Below, piece by piece: positions 23,948 to 32,716 of a stretch of 64,000 nucleotides of DNA (position 1 is the first letter of the stretch; every line of letters begins with the position of its first letter). The notes beneath the pieces were generated by a model that saw only the letters and a list, made by a program, of their open reading frames with translations, had not been told where the DNA came from and did not search any database. The DNA is taken from NCBI RefSeq assembly GCF_013149295.1, contig NZ_JABGCB010000015.1, positions 78,825-142,824 on the forward strand, written 5' to 3'. Made by a program: the position numbers and the translations under genes. Source of the stretch: Novosphingobium sp. SG751A. Lineage in GTDB: Bacteria; Pseudomonadota; Alphaproteobacteria; Sphingomonadales; Sphingomonadaceae.

Positions 23948-24868
23948 TTGCCAATCCTTTCCCGCCCGTCTGGTGGCCGACGTTTGCTGGCCATCATTCC
24001 GCTTTTATCGCTGCTCTCCGGCTGTGCGCCTTGGGCCTTGCTCGACCCCAAGGGCCATATCGCGACGCAGGAGCGCGACCTGATCCTGCTCTCCACCGGC
24101 CTCATGCTGCTGGTGGTGATCCCGGTGATCGGTCTGACGTTATATTTCGCCTGGCGCTATCGCGAGACGAATGAGGCCGCCGTTTATAAACCCAAATGGG
24201 CGCATTCGATGACCATCGAATTGGTGGTCTGGACGATCCCCTGCGCGATCATCATCGCGCTCGGCTCGATCATCTGGGTCAGCACGCACCAGCTTGACCC
24301 GTATAAACCGCTCAAATCCGCGCAAAAGCCGTTTGAGGTCGAGGTGGTCGCGCTCAACTGGAAATGGCTTTTCATCTATCCCGAACTGGGCGTGGCCAGC
24401 GTCAATGAACTGACCATTCCAGCGGGCCACCCGGTCCATTTCCGCCTGACGGCCGAGCGAATGATGAACTCCTTTTTCATCCCCCGCCTCGGCGGCCAGA
24501 TTTACGCGATGACCGGGATGCAGACCCAACTGAACCTGATCGCGGATGCGCCCGGCACTTTCGACGGCCGCTCGGCAGCCTTCAGCGGCAAGGGCTTTTC
24601 CGACATGCATTTCAAGACCCGCGCGTTGGGCCAAAGCGATTTCACCGCATGGGCCGTGCAGGCCGCAAAGGCCCCCAAACCCCTCGACCTTGCCGCCTAT
24701 AACGCGCTGCGCCGGCCCTCCACGGCCAACGCGCCCGCGCTTTATGCCCATGTCGAGCCCGGACTTTTCGACCGGACGGTCAACACATTCATGATCGGCC
24801 GCATGTCGGCGCAGGAGGCCAAGCGCGCCCTGTGTCTGCCGCCCGCTACCATGGGCGAAAGGAACTGA
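23948..24868 (+). CDS. cyoA: Quinol oxidase bo3-type subunit II
   Basis: This 306-residue lipoprotein has a signal with SLLSGC (lipid cysteine near residue 26) and two transmembrane helices (LLSTGLMLLVVIPVIGLTLY and the following ELVVWTIPCAIIIALGSIIW). A periplasmic cupredoxin domain follows (VVALNWKWLFIYPE, MNSFFIPRLGGQIYAMTGM). The copper-A ligands of cytochrome c oxidases are missing, as expected for a quinol oxidase. HQLDPYKPL is a CyoA signature. The start is a TTG at 23948 preceded by AAAGGGG; no in-frame ATG fits better. It lies 130 bases after hemA and heads cyoABCD. The non-ATG start may limit its translation. Confidence 0.92.
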   Translation: MPILSRPSGGRRLLAIIPLLSLLSGCAPWALLDPKGHIATQERDLILLSTGLMLLVVIPVIGLTLYFAWRYRETNEAAVYKPKWAHSMTIELVVWTIPCAIIIALGSIIWVSTHQLDPYKPLKSAQKPFEVEVVALNWKWLFIYPELGVASVNELTIPAGHPVHFRLTAERMMNSFFIPRLGGQIYAMTGMQTQLNLIADAPGTFDGRSAAFSGKGFSDMHFKTRALGQSDFTAWAVQAAKAPKPLDLAAYNALRRPSTANAPALYAHVEPGLFDRTVNTFMIGRMSAQEAKRALCLPPATMGERN

Positions 24869-24871
24869 GCC

Positions 24872-26854
24872 ATGCTTTTAGGAAAACTCACTCTCGACGC
24901 CATTCCGTGGCACGAACCGATCATCATGGGCACGGGCGCGGCTGTCGCGCTAGGCGGTCTGGCCATGGTGGCGCTGCTCACGCATTTCCGCCTCTGGGCC
25001 TATTTGTGGCGCGAATGGATCACCTCGGTCGATCATAAAAAGATCGGGGTGATGTATTTCATCCTTGGCCTTGTCATGCTGCTGCGCGGCTTTGCCGATG
25101 CGATCATGATGCGCGCACAACAAGCCATGGCCGTTGGCGCCAATCCCGGCTTCTTGCCCCCGCATCACTATGACCAGATCTTTACCGCGCACGGCGTCAT
25201 CATGATCTTCTTCGTGGCCACGCCCTTTATCCTTGGCCTGATGAATGTGGTCGTGCCGCTGCAACTGGGCGCGCGCGATGTGGCCTATCCCTTTGTCAAT
25301 TCGCTGGGCTTCTGGCTCTCGGCCTTTGGCGCGGTGCTGGTGATGGTCTCGATGTGGGTGGGCGATTTCGCGGCCACGGGCTGGGTGGCCTATCCACCCT
25401 TGTCCGAAATGGGATATAGCCCGACCACAGGCGTCGATTATTACATATGGTCGCTGCAGATTTCCGGCCTTGGCACGACGCTGGCGGGGATCAATTTCGT
25501 CGTCACCATCCTGAAGATGCGTGCGCCGGGCATGGATCTGATGAAGATGCCGGTGTTCTGCTGGACCTCGCTCATCACCAATATTCTGATCGTCGCCATC
25601 TTCCCGGTGCTGACGGCCACGCTCGCCATGCTTAGCGTCGACCGCATCTTCGACATGCACTTCTTCACCAATGAAGGCGGCGGCAATGCGATGATGTATA
25701 TCAACCTGATCTGGGTCTGGGGTCATCCAGAGGTCTATGTGCTGATCCTGCCGGCCTTTGGCGTCTATTCCGAGGTTATCGCCACTTTCTCGCGCAAGCC
25801 TTTGTTCGGCTATTCCTCGATGGTTTACGCCACTTCGTCCATCGGACTGCTTTCCTTCCTCGTCTGGCTGCACCACTTTTTCACCATGGGGTCGGGGGCC
25901 AATGTGAACGCCTTTTTCGGCATCACCACCTCGATCATCTCGATCCCCACCGGGGTCAAACTGTTCAACTGGCTCTTCACGATGTTTCGTGGGCGCATTC
26001 AATTCCATTCCTGCACGCTTTGGACCATCGGTTTCATGGTCACCTTTGCCGTGGGGGGAATGACGGGCGTGCTGCTGGCGGTGCCGGGCGCGGATTTCAT
26101 GTTGCATAATTCGCTGTTTCTGGTGGCGCATTTCCACAATGTCATCATCGGCGGCGTGGTCTATGGCTGCCTTGCGGGCATGACCTTCTGGTTCCCCAAG
26201 GTCTTTGGCTTCACCCTAAACGAGTTTTGGGGCAAGGTGGCCTTCTGGTTCTGGCTGATCGGCTACTGGCTGGCCTTTACGCCGCTTTATGTGCTGGGCC
26301 TGATGGGCATGACGCGGCGCATGAACCATTACGAGGATCTGAGCTGGCAGCCGTGGTTGCTGGTGGCTCTGGTGGGCGCGGTGTTTGTGGGGCTGGGGAT
26401 TCTGGCGATCCTGGTGCAACTGGCCGTCTCGATCCGCGACCGTGCGAAGAACCGCGACACCACCGGCGACCCGTGGAACGCGCGCAGCCTGGAATGGTCT
26501 ACGGCCAGCCCTGCGCCCTTCTACAATTTCGCCCATGTGCCCACGATCACCTCGCTGGAGCAGCATTGGGAGGACAAGGAAACGGGCCGCGCATGGGTGC
26601 CGTCCGCCGCCTATGAGGACATCCATATGCCGCGCAACACCGGCGCCGGTTTCATCATCAGCGCCTTTGCCTTCGTCCTTGGCTTTGCCGTCATCTGGAA
26701 CATCTGGTGGCTGGCCGCGCTGGGGCTTTTCGGCATGATCGGCACCTTCATCGCGCGCAGCTATGACCGCGACACCGATTACTGGGTGCCTGCCGCGCAG
26801 GTCGAACAGATCGAAAAGGCCCGTTACGCCCTGATGCAGGAGGCCCGCCCATGA
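24872..26854 (+). CDS. cyoB: Quinol oxidase bo3-type subunit I
   Basis: This 660-residue haem-copper oxidase subunit contains the quinone-site residues of the E. coli enzyme shifted by one: Arg72 and Asp76 (LRGFADAIMM), His99 and Gln102 (HHYDQIFTAHG). The copper-B site appears in WGHPEVYVLILPAFG, with the cross-linked His-Tyr, and in LHHFFTMG. Haem ligands lie in LVAHFHNVIIGG. It reduces oxygen to water with electrons from ubiquinol and pumps protons. It follows cyoA by three bases and overlaps cyoC by four. The E. coli enzyme is sensitive to cyanide, so any role in cyanide tolerance must come from context, not from this subunit. Confidence 0.95.
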   Translation: MLLGKLTLDAIPWHEPIIMGTGAAVALGGLAMVALLTHFRLWAYLWREWITSVDHKKIGVMYFILGLVMLLRGFADAIMMRAQQAMAVGANPGFLPPHHYDQIFTAHGVIMIFFVATPFILGLMNVVVPLQLGARDVAYPFVNSLGFWLSAFGAVLVMVSMWVGDFAATGWVAYPPLSEMGYSPTTGVDYYIWSLQISGLGTTLAGINFVVTILKMRAPGMDLMKMPVFCWTSLITNILIVAIFPVLTATLAMLSVDRIFDMHFFTNEGGGNAMMYINLIWVWGHPEVYVLILPAFGVYSEVIATFSRKPLFGYSSMVYATSSIGLLSFLVWLHHFFTMGSGANVNAFFGITTSIISIPTGVKLFNWLFTMFRGRIQFHSCTLWTIGFMVTFAVGGMTGVLLAVPGADFMLHNSLFLVAHFHNVIIGGVVYGCLAGMTFWFPKVFGFTLNEFWGKVAFWFWLIGYWLAFTPLYVLGLMGMTRRMNHYEDLSWQPWLLVALVGAVFVGLGILAILVQLAVSIRDRAKNRDTTGDPWNARSLEWSTASPAPFYNFAHVPTITSLEQHWEDKETGRAWVPSAAYEDIHMPRNTGAGFIISAFAFVLGFAVIWNIWWLAALGLFGMIGTFIARSYDRDTDYWVPAAQVEQIEKARYALMQEARP

Positions 26855-27423
26855 GCGCACACCACGATGACGGGTCCAGGACCACGCTGGGTTTCTGGAT
26901 CTATCTGATGAGCGATTGCCTCATCTTCGCCAGCCTGTTCGCCACCTTCGTCGTGCTGGCGGGCAATGTGGCGGGCGGGCCGGAGGGGCGCGAATTGTTC
27001 GATCTGCCCTATGTCGGCTGGGAAACGCTGCTGCTGTTGGTGTCGAGCGCGACTTTCGGCTTTGCCATGCTGGCGATGGAGCGCGAAGACCGCCGCGCCC
27101 TGCGCCAATGGCTGGTGTTGACATGGCTGCTGGGCGCGGGCTTCATCGCGATGGAGCTGCATGAATTTGCCGCCCTCATCGCCGAGGGGGCGGGGCCCCA
27201 GCGCAGCGCCTTCCTCTCGGCCTATTTCACACTGGTGGGCACGCATGGGCTGCATGTCACGGCGGGGCTGCTGTGGCTGGCGGTGATGATCCATCAGCTT
27301 TCGGTTTTTGGCATCGACGCGATGGTGCGCCGCCGCCTCGCCTGCCTCTCGCTGTTCTGGCACTTCCTCGATCTGGTCTGGATCTGCGTCTTCACCTTCG
27401 TCTATCTGCGAGGAGCCGTCTGA
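26851..27423 (+). CDS. cyoC: Quinol oxidase bo3-type subunit III
   Basis: This 190-residue membrane protein has five hydrophobic segments, including LGFWIYLMSDCLIFASLFATF, LLLVSSATFGFAMLAME, AYFTLVGTHGLHVTAGLLWL and LFWHFLDLVWICVFTFVYL, all hallmark blocks of CyoC. It supports the catalytic subunit and proton transfer. Its ATG overlaps the cyoB stop (ATGA) and its stop overlaps the cyoD start (TGATG), so the three genes are translationally coupled. Nothing odd was seen. Confidence 0.93.
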   Translation: MSAHHDDGSRTTLGFWIYLMSDCLIFASLFATFVVLAGNVAGGPEGRELFDLPYVGWETLLLLVSSATFGFAMLAMEREDRRALRQWLVLTWLLGAGFIAMELHEFAALIAEGAGPQRSAFLSAYFTLVGTHGLHVTAGLLWLAVMIHQLSVFGIDAMVRRRLACLSLFWHFLDLVWICVFTFVYLRGAV

Positions 27424-27770
27424 TGGCCCACACCTCTTCTCATGGCACCGCCGCCTCGATCCTGTGGGGCTTCCTGCTCTCGCTGATCCTTACCGCGCTG
27501 GCCTTTGGCGCGGTGATGGGGGGCGCGGTGCCGCGCGGGGCGGTCCTGCCCGCCATCACGCTTCTCGCCGTGGCGCAACTGATCGTGCAACTGGTGTTCT
27601 TCCTCCACCTGGGCCCCCGTCAGGGCCAGCGCGGCAACACCGCCATCTTCCTGATGACCGCCATGCTGATCGGCATCGTGGTCAGCGGCTCGCTCTGGGT
27701 CATGTATAACGCCAATCACAACATGAGCCCGACCCAGATGACCATCGCTGCGGCCCGCAACCGTGACTGA
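27423..27770 (+). CDS. cyoD: Quinol oxidase bo3-type subunit IV
   Basis: This 115-residue protein has three transmembrane helices: ILWGFLLSLILTALAFGAVM, VLPAITLLAVAQLIVQLVFF and AIFLMTAMLIGIVVSGSLWV. FFLHLG and the final LWVMYNANHNM are CyoD signatures. It is the smallest subunit of the cytochrome bo3 oxidase and helps assembly of the copper-B centre. The start overlaps the cyoC stop. No cyoE (haem O synthase) follows, although bo3 enzymes need haem O; that enzyme must be encoded elsewhere. A CCCCGCGCGGGG palindrome stands between this gene and ccoG. Confidence 0.92.
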   Translation: MAHTSSHGTAASILWGFLLSLILTALAFGAVMGGAVPRGAVLPAITLLAVAQLIVQLVFFLHLGPRQGQRGNTAIFLMTAMLIGIVVSGSLWVMYNANHNMSPTQMTIAAARNRD

Positions 27771-27794
27771 CCTCTGACCCTATCCGCCCCCCTC

Positions 27795-27806
27795 CCCCGC
27801 GCGGGG
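27795..27806 (+). other. Short GC palindrome between cyoD and ccoG
   Basis: CCCCGCGCGGGG is self-complementary over 12 bases. It lies 24 bases after the cyoD stop and 20 before the ccoG start. Without a U-run it is at most a weak attenuator of readthrough into ccoG. Confidence 0.35.
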
Positions 27807-27826
27807 CTTGAGTGGAGTTTGTTTCC

Positions 27827-29281
27827 ATGTCCAATGTTGACCTCAAGCCCCGTGGCCCCAAGGGCCGCGCCGGGAAAATGCAGCCTGTCGCCGAGCCCAA
27901 AAGGCTACATGCCGCAACGCAGGCCATCCATCCGCGCGCGGTGGACGGTCCTTTCCGGCGGATGAAATGGGCGATCATGGCGGCCTGTCTGGCGCTTTAT
28001 TATCTTGCGCCATGGCTACGCTGGGATCGCGGGCCGGGCGCGCCCGATCAGGCGGTGCTGATCGATCTGGTCAACTGCCGCTTCTATCTGTTCGCCATCG
28101 AGATCTGGCCGCAGGAATTCTATTTCGTGGCGGGCTTGCTCATCATGGCGGGCATCGGCCTGTTTTTGCTGACCACGATGGTGGGGCGGGCATGGTGCGG
28201 CTATGCCTGTCCGCAAACGGTGTGGACCGATCTGTTCCAGCATGTTGATCGACTGATCGACGGCGACCGCAACGCCCAGATGCGTCTGGCGGCGCAGCCG
28301 TGGGATGCGGGCAAGATCGCCAGACGCCTTGCCAAATGGTCGATCTATCTGGCCATCAGCTTTGCCACGGGCGGTGCATGCATCCTCTATTTCGCCGATG
28401 CGCCCCGGCTCTGGCATGAGTTCTTTGTCGGGCAAGCCTCGGCCATCGCCTATTCCACCGTGCTGATCCTGACGGGCACAACGCTGTGGCTGGGCGGGTT
28501 CATGCGCGAGCAGGTCTGCCTCTATATGTGCCCATGGCCGCGCATCCAGTCGGCCATGCTCGATGAACGCTCGTTGCTCGTCACCTACAAGGACTGGCGC
28601 GGCGAGGAGCGGGGCAAAACCGGGGGCGGAGATTGCGTCGATTGCGGCCTGTGCGCGGCGGTATGCCCTACCGGCATCGACATCCGCGATGGGGCGCAGA
28701 TGGCCTGCATCAACTGCGCGCTGTGCATCGACGCCTGCGATGGGGTGATGGCGCGGCTCGGCCGCCCGCGCGGGCTGATCGATTATTCCACGCTCGAGGC
28801 CGATGAGGCCGGGCGCAAAGGTTTGGCCGCCTCCACGACCATCTGGCGGGGGCGCAGCTTGGCCTATCTGGCGCTGTGGCTGGCCATCGGGGCAGGGCTG
28901 CTCTTTGCGCTGGCCATGCGCCCGCGTCTGGCCATCTCGGTCGCCAAGGATCGCAACCCGCCCTTCATGGTGATGAGCGACGGTTCGATCCGCAACGCCT
29001 ATCTGGTCAAATGGCGCAATATGGAAGGGCGCCCGCGCCCGATGCGCCTGAGCATTGCGGGCGCGCGCGGCATGGTCATGTGGAGCGAGGATATGGACAA
29101 GACCAGAGCCTCGACCAGCCTTGAGCGCGTTATCCCCGCCGATCAGAGCAAGGCCCTCCGCGTCTATGTCCTGTCACCTGCCCAGACCCGCACCGACAGT
29201 CTGCAATTCCGTCTGAACGCGTTGGACAAACAGGGCGGCGAGGCAGTCTATGGCGCGCGTCTGGATGGCCCGCCTTTATAG
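27827..29281 (+). CDS. ccoG: Cytochrome c oxidase accessory protein CcoG (FixG/RdxA)
   Basis: This 484-residue membrane protein has about five transmembrane helices, the GRAWCGYACPQTVWTD block, and two 4Fe-4S clusters starting at Cys270 (CVDCGLCAAVCPTGIDIR) and Cys294 (CINCALCIDACDGVM). A C-terminal periplasmic immunoglobulin-like domain carries SDGSIRNAYLVKWRN. CcoG reduces Cu(II) for delivery to the copper-B centre of cbb3 oxidases. ATG 27827 was chosen because GGAG lies nine bases upstream; a GTG at 27812 is open in frame. It follows cyoD on the same strand, yet no ccoNOP genes are present, so it may serve copper loading of the bo3 enzyme or a cbb3 oxidase elsewhere. Confidence 0.9.
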   Translation: MSNVDLKPRGPKGRAGKMQPVAEPKRLHAATQAIHPRAVDGPFRRMKWAIMAACLALYYLAPWLRWDRGPGAPDQAVLIDLVNCRFYLFAIEIWPQEFYFVAGLLIMAGIGLFLLTTMVGRAWCGYACPQTVWTDLFQHVDRLIDGDRNAQMRLAAQPWDAGKIARRLAKWSIYLAISFATGGACILYFADAPRLWHEFFVGQASAIAYSTVLILTGTTLWLGGFMREQVCLYMCPWPRIQSAMLDERSLLVTYKDWRGEERGKTGGGDCVDCGLCAAVCPTGIDIRDGAQMACINCALCIDACDGVMARLGRPRGLIDYSTLEADEAGRKGLAASTTIWRGRSLAYLALWLAIGAGLLFALAMRPRLAISVAKDRNPPFMVMSDGSIRNAYLVKWRNMEGRPRPMRLSIAGARGMVMWSEDMDKTRASTSLERVIPADQSKALRVYVLSPAQTRTDSLQFRLNALDKQGGEAVYGARLDGPPL

Positions 29282-29298
29282 ACCCTATGAGCGAGCAT

Positions 29299-30174
29299 TT
29301 ACCGCGCAATCCCTGGGCGGCGCAGGGAAAAGGCCACCGCAATCAGCTTGTCATCGCTTTCGCGCCGCATTTCGACCCAATGGTCGCGGCCCTTGTCATG
29401 GATGTTTGTGCCGCATAGCACCATGATGATCCGGTCGCCCAGTTCGGCATTGCCCAGATAGAAGATCCGCCGCCCTTCGGTGACAAACAACGGCGCGGGC
29501 TGACGAAACCAGCTCCATTCGGCCCGGTCGAGCATGGCCTGAAAGGCGGAGAAATAGAGAAATTCCGCCCTGTTGAAATCCTCATGCGGCGATGGGTCCA
29601 GCACCAGTCGCGCCAGTTCGGCCCGCTCGCCACGCGTAAAACCCAGCATCGCCTCCCAGCCATCGGGGCGAAAGGGTGGCTCCTTCAGCCCTTGCGCAGG
29701 CAGCAGGCCGCAAGGCCGCGCCACCATCGCCCGCGTGGCCGAACGGTTCACCCCCGGAACGGCGCGATGGACAAAGATCGAGGTCATTTCCACCGTGGCG
29801 ACGGGGCGCGTATTGGCGAAAACCTTGATCCGGCTGCGAAACCGCGTCCGCCCCTTCCGTTCCAGCCGCAGGGCGAAATCAAGCATGTCATTCTCGCCCA
29901 CGCTGCCCAGTCCCGCGCCCCGGCCCGCCACATCCACCGCGACAAAGGCGGGATAGAGCCTTTCTCCCTTGGCTCCCCGAAAATCGGGCGTTTCCATCCC
30001 ATGCGCGGCGGCCAGCGCCAGCCAGTGGCGATGCCCGCAGGCCTTGAGCAGCCAGTTTTCCGACAGACCCGCGCGGCACAATTGCGGCATACCGGCGCGC
30101 ACCGGCTCGAAGGAAGGCCATTCGAGCCGGGCCGCGGCGGGGGCTTGCGCCAGATCGGCAAAGGCACCCGCCAT
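29299..30174 (-). CDS. Pnap_2097/LnmK-like protein
   Basis: This 291-residue soluble protein has the look of the Pnap_2097 family, related to LnmK-type hotdog-fold acyltransferase/decarboxylases. A first half contains GLSENWLLKACGHRHWLALA and a block AFVAVDVAGRGAG. A second half carries FNRAEFLYFSAFQAMLDRAE, RRIFYLGNAELGDRIIM and WVEMRRESDDKLIAVAF. LnmK acts on malonyl-type acyl groups on carrier proteins; no carrier-protein gene is nearby, so the reaction here is open. The gene starts five bases before the end of the outer-membrane barrel gene on the same strand and appears to be the last gene of the Nit1C transcription unit. Family recognition is from memory and moderately sure. Confidence 0.6.
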   Translation of the reverse strand: MAGAFADLAQAPAAARLEWPSFEPVRAGMPQLCRAGLSENWLLKACGHRHWLALAAAHGMETPDFRGAKGERLYPAFVAVDVAGRGAGLGSVGENDMLDFALRLERKGRTRFRSRIKVFANTRPVATVEMTSIFVHRAVPGVNRSATRAMVARPCGLLPAQGLKEPPFRPDGWEAMLGFTRGERAELARLVLDPSPHEDFNRAEFLYFSAFQAMLDRAEWSWFRQPAPLFVTEGRRIFYLGNAELGDRIIMVLCGTNIHDKGRDHWVEMRRESDDKLIAVAFSLRRPGIAR

Positions 30175-30178
30175 CGGT

Positions 30179-31027
30179 TTAGAACCCCACGCTCACGCCG
30201 ATGCCGAATTGCACCTGATCGCGGGCATGATCGCCCCGGTTGATCGCGGATTTGACCGCGACCAGATTGTCATTGGCCAGATGGTAATATTGGGCATTGG
30301 CATAGAGCGTCCACTTGCCCGCCCTTGCCCCCAGATCGAGCGGCGTGGCCGCTTTCAGCCCGGTGGTGACAAGGCCCAGATTGCCATCATCAATCCGACC
30401 GAAAAAGCTCTTGGGCGCCAGCGTGATCCAACTCGGCGCGGAGAGCGTCAGCTTTTTCAGCTTTAGCGTCGGCGTTGCCCCCAGCCAGACATCCCACGTG
30501 TTGCCCGGCTTGCCCACGCCGATCACCGAACTGCCGTCGAACTCATAGAAGAACACGGCATAGGGATTGATCGTGAAGGCCTGCCCGCTCTTGCCATCGG
30601 CATAGCTGGCCACCAGCGCGACATTGTTGGCCGTGCGCGGCAGGTTGTTGCCCACAAAGGCGACATATTTGCCCGTCAGCGACAGGCGCTTTGTCACCGG
30701 GACCGTGACGGCCACAAAGGGATCGGTTTCATTGACCGTGCGCGTGGCATTGCCGATGGCGTCATAGCCGGGGTTGAAATCGGTCCACACGCCCGCCGTC
30801 ACCGCCACGCCGCTGGGCATGGTCATCGTGGCCGAGGCCGTGGTCTGGATCGAGGCACCGCGCGTGGTGGCGACAAGGCCGTGGGGCGTGACATAGGCAT
30901 TGCCTACCCATGTGTCGAAAGCGCCGCTCAGCACCGGCCCGTCGGATGCGGTTTGGGCATGAGCGCTATTGGCCAGCATAAGCGCGAGAATGGAGGGCGC
31001 AAGGATGCGCCCGAAGAATGGCCTCAT
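30179..31027 (-). CDS. Outer-membrane beta-barrel protein
   Basis: This 282-residue protein has a signal peptide (PSILALMLANSAHAQ). The body is alternating beta strands, such as ASIQTTASATMTMPSGVAVT, TDPFVAVTVPVTKRLSLTGK and WTLYANAQYYHLANDNLVAV, ending in a terminal aromatic residue (FGIGVSVGF). This is the pattern of a 12- to 14-strand barrel. GGGGAGA precedes the ATG. It sits in the Nit1C transcription unit between the FAD oxidoreductase and the Pnap_2097-like gene. It could let substrate or product cross the outer membrane. I do not recognise a named family and give no specific function. Confidence 0.75.
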   Translation of the reverse strand: MRPFFGRILAPSILALMLANSAHAQTASDGPVLSGAFDTWVGNAYVTPHGLVATTRGASIQTTASATMTMPSGVAVTAGVWTDFNPGYDAIGNATRTVNETDPFVAVTVPVTKRLSLTGKYVAFVGNNLPRTANNVALVASYADGKSGQAFTINPYAVFFYEFDGSSVIGVGKPGNTWDVWLGATPTLKLKKLTLSAPSWITLAPKSFFGRIDDGNLGLVTTGLKAATPLDLGARAGKWTLYANAQYYHLANDNLVAVKSAINRGDHARDQVQFGIGVSVGF

Positions 31028-31115
31028 GGTAATCTCCCCAGATGGCATGGATGATGGTGTGGATGCTTGCCCTCGCCTCTTCGGGCGCTGTTGGGGCATC
31101 CTCTCCCGTATCGGT

Positions 31116-32405
31116 TCAGGCCGTGGCGGTCTGGCGCAGGGCGGGCGCCATGGCCCCGGCGATATGTTCCACAATATGGGCGGCATCGCGCGCAACCCCG
31201 GCAAAGCGCCCCGAACCCCATGTGTGCAACCATGGCAGGCCGATGAAATAAAGCCCGTCATGCGCGGCAATACCTCGATCATGCCCCGGATAGCCGCGCC
31301 CGTCGAAAACCGGCGCGTCGATAAAGCCGAAATCCATGCGGAAGCCGGTCGACCAGATGACGCTGCCAATACCCTGCGCGGCCAGATCAAGGCTTTCGGG
31401 ATCGCGTTCCGGCGCCCAGCAGGGGGCGTAATCGGCCTCTTGCGGCGCATCGATGCCTTCGCGTTCGATGTAATCGTCGATGGTTTTGCGGATGCGCAGA
31501 TAGGTGGCGTCCGCCGCGTCGAGATGCGCGGTCAGATCCTGACGGAAACGCACGGTATGGCCTTCCACCCCGTCGAGCATTCCGTACAGCTTCATGCCGC
31601 GCAGCGCGAATTTGCGCAGGTCGATCTCGCGCCCGCCATCGCGCCCGGTCAGGTAGTGGTTCTCGTTCTGGCGCACCTTTTCGCTGGAGGGGTGTTCGGT
31701 GATGGGCATGTCATAATGGCCCATTTCCTCTAGCCAGTCGGTGGCATCACGCCCGCGATAGACGCGCGGCGCGCGCGGAGCATCGCCCACGGCCAGATGT
31801 ACCTGACGCCCGGCCAGCATCAGGTCCTCGGCGATCTGACAGCCCGACTGGCCCGATCCGACCACCAGCACGCCGCCTTCGGGCAGATCCTGCGGGTTGC
31901 GGTAATCAAGCGAATGGATCTGAGGCAGAGTGGCGGGCATCGCCGCCCCGACGCGGGGGACGATGGGCGTGTGATAGCCGCTGATCGCCACGATCACCTT
32001 GTCGGCGGTATAGGCGCCGTCGCTGGTTTCCACTACAAAGCCGCCCTGCGCGCGCGGCTTGACCCGCGTGACGGCCACGCCCTCGCGGATGGGGGGATTG
32101 ACTAGCCGGGCGTAGGCTTCGAGAAAATCGACGATCTCGTGCTTCAGCATGAAACCGTGAGGGTCCTTGCCACCATATTCGCCGACATAGCTGAAGCCGG
32201 GAAGACGGCACTGGCGGTTGGGCGTGACAAGACAGAAACTGTCCCAACGCTCGGAGCGCCATGCGTGGGCGATGCGATGCTTTTCAAGGATCAGATGCTC
32301 GATGCCTTGCTGCTGCAACAGAAAGCTGAGCGAGAGGCCGCCTTGCCCGCCGCCCACGATGATGACGGGAACATGGGCGGGCGCAGTGTCGATGGAGGTA
32401 AGCAT
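31116..32405 (-). CDS. MSMEG_0569-family FAD-dependent oxidoreductase (Nit1C)
   Basis: This 429-residue flavoprotein has an N-terminal Rossmann motif IIVGGGQGGLSLS (about residues 15-27), a flavin-monooxygenase-like RSERWDSFCLVTPNRQC segment and a second dinucleotide site (VLVVGSGQSGCQIAEDL). IWSTGFRMDFGFID appears near the end. It belongs to the MSMEG_0569 group that accompanies the Nit1C nitrilase cluster and resembles Baeyer-Villiger or N-hydroxylating monooxygenases. In the cluster it probably oxidises a nitrogen-containing intermediate; the substrate is unproven. It follows the MSMEG_0570-like gene by 23 bases and precedes the barrel gene. Confidence 0.88.
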   Translation of the reverse strand: MLTSIDTAPAHVPVIIVGGGQGGLSLSFLLQQQGIEHLILEKHRIAHAWRSERWDSFCLVTPNRQCRLPGFSYVGEYGGKDPHGFMLKHEIVDFLEAYARLVNPPIREGVAVTRVKPRAQGGFVVETSDGAYTADKVIVAISGYHTPIVPRVGAAMPATLPQIHSLDYRNPQDLPEGGVLVVGSGQSGCQIAEDLMLAGRQVHLAVGDAPRAPRVYRGRDATDWLEEMGHYDMPITEHPSSEKVRQNENHYLTGRDGGREIDLRKFALRGMKLYGMLDGVEGHTVRFRQDLTAHLDAADATYLRIRKTIDDYIEREGIDAPQEADYAPCWAPERDPESLDLAAQGIGSVIWSTGFRMDFGFIDAPVFDGRGYPGHDRGIAAHDGLYFIGLPWLHTWGSGRFAGVARDAAHIVEHIAGAMAPALRQTATA

Positions 32406-32428
32406 ATCTGTCTCCGGAAAAATGGGGT

Positions 32429-32716
32429 TCAGGGAAGGAAGGCTTCGACATGAACGAGCGCTTCGGGATGGCCGGCAAAACGGATGGCGGCGGCCCTGAT
32501 CGCGGCCATCTGTATCAGCGCCTGCGAACAGCCCATGCCAAAGCGGGCGCGCACGCGGGCATTTGCCGCCTGCAGTCCGGCAAGGGCCAGTTCGGCAAAG
32601 CGCGCGACCGGATAGGCATCGCCCGCATTCAGATGATCACGGATGATGGTGGAGGGGGAATAGCATTCCTCCACCGCGCCATCGGGCCAGCGGATGCGGA
32701 AACGCGTTTCAGGCAT
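32429..32716 (-). CDS. MSMEG_0570-family protein (Nit1C)
   Basis: This 95-residue protein begins MPETRFRIRWPDGAVEECYS, followed by the conserved PSTIIRDHLNAGDAYPVARF, and has the GMGCSQALIQMAAIR block. This is the MSMEG_0570 family, a small protein found only in Nit1C clusters and annotated as a nitrogen-starvation response protein. Its function is unknown; the single cysteine in GMGCSQ may be functional. The start overlaps the end of the AIR-synthase-like gene by eight bases, so it is co-translated. A small helper or scaffold role is only a guess. Confidence 0.85.
   Translation of the reverse strand: MPETRFRIRWPDGAVEECYSPSTIIRDHLNAGDAYPVARFAELALAGLQAANARVRARFGMGCSQALIQMAAIRAAAIRFAGHPEALVHVEAFLP

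Noticed and set aside
23948..24868. Cytochrome c oxidase subunit II instead of a quinol oxidase subunit
   Set aside because: The copper-A ligands are missing and CyoA-type sequences and quinone-site residues in subunit I are present.
24950..26137. 395-codon minus-strand frame antisense to cyoB
   Set aside because: Histidine- and arginine-rich antisense shadow of a highly conserved oxidase gene.
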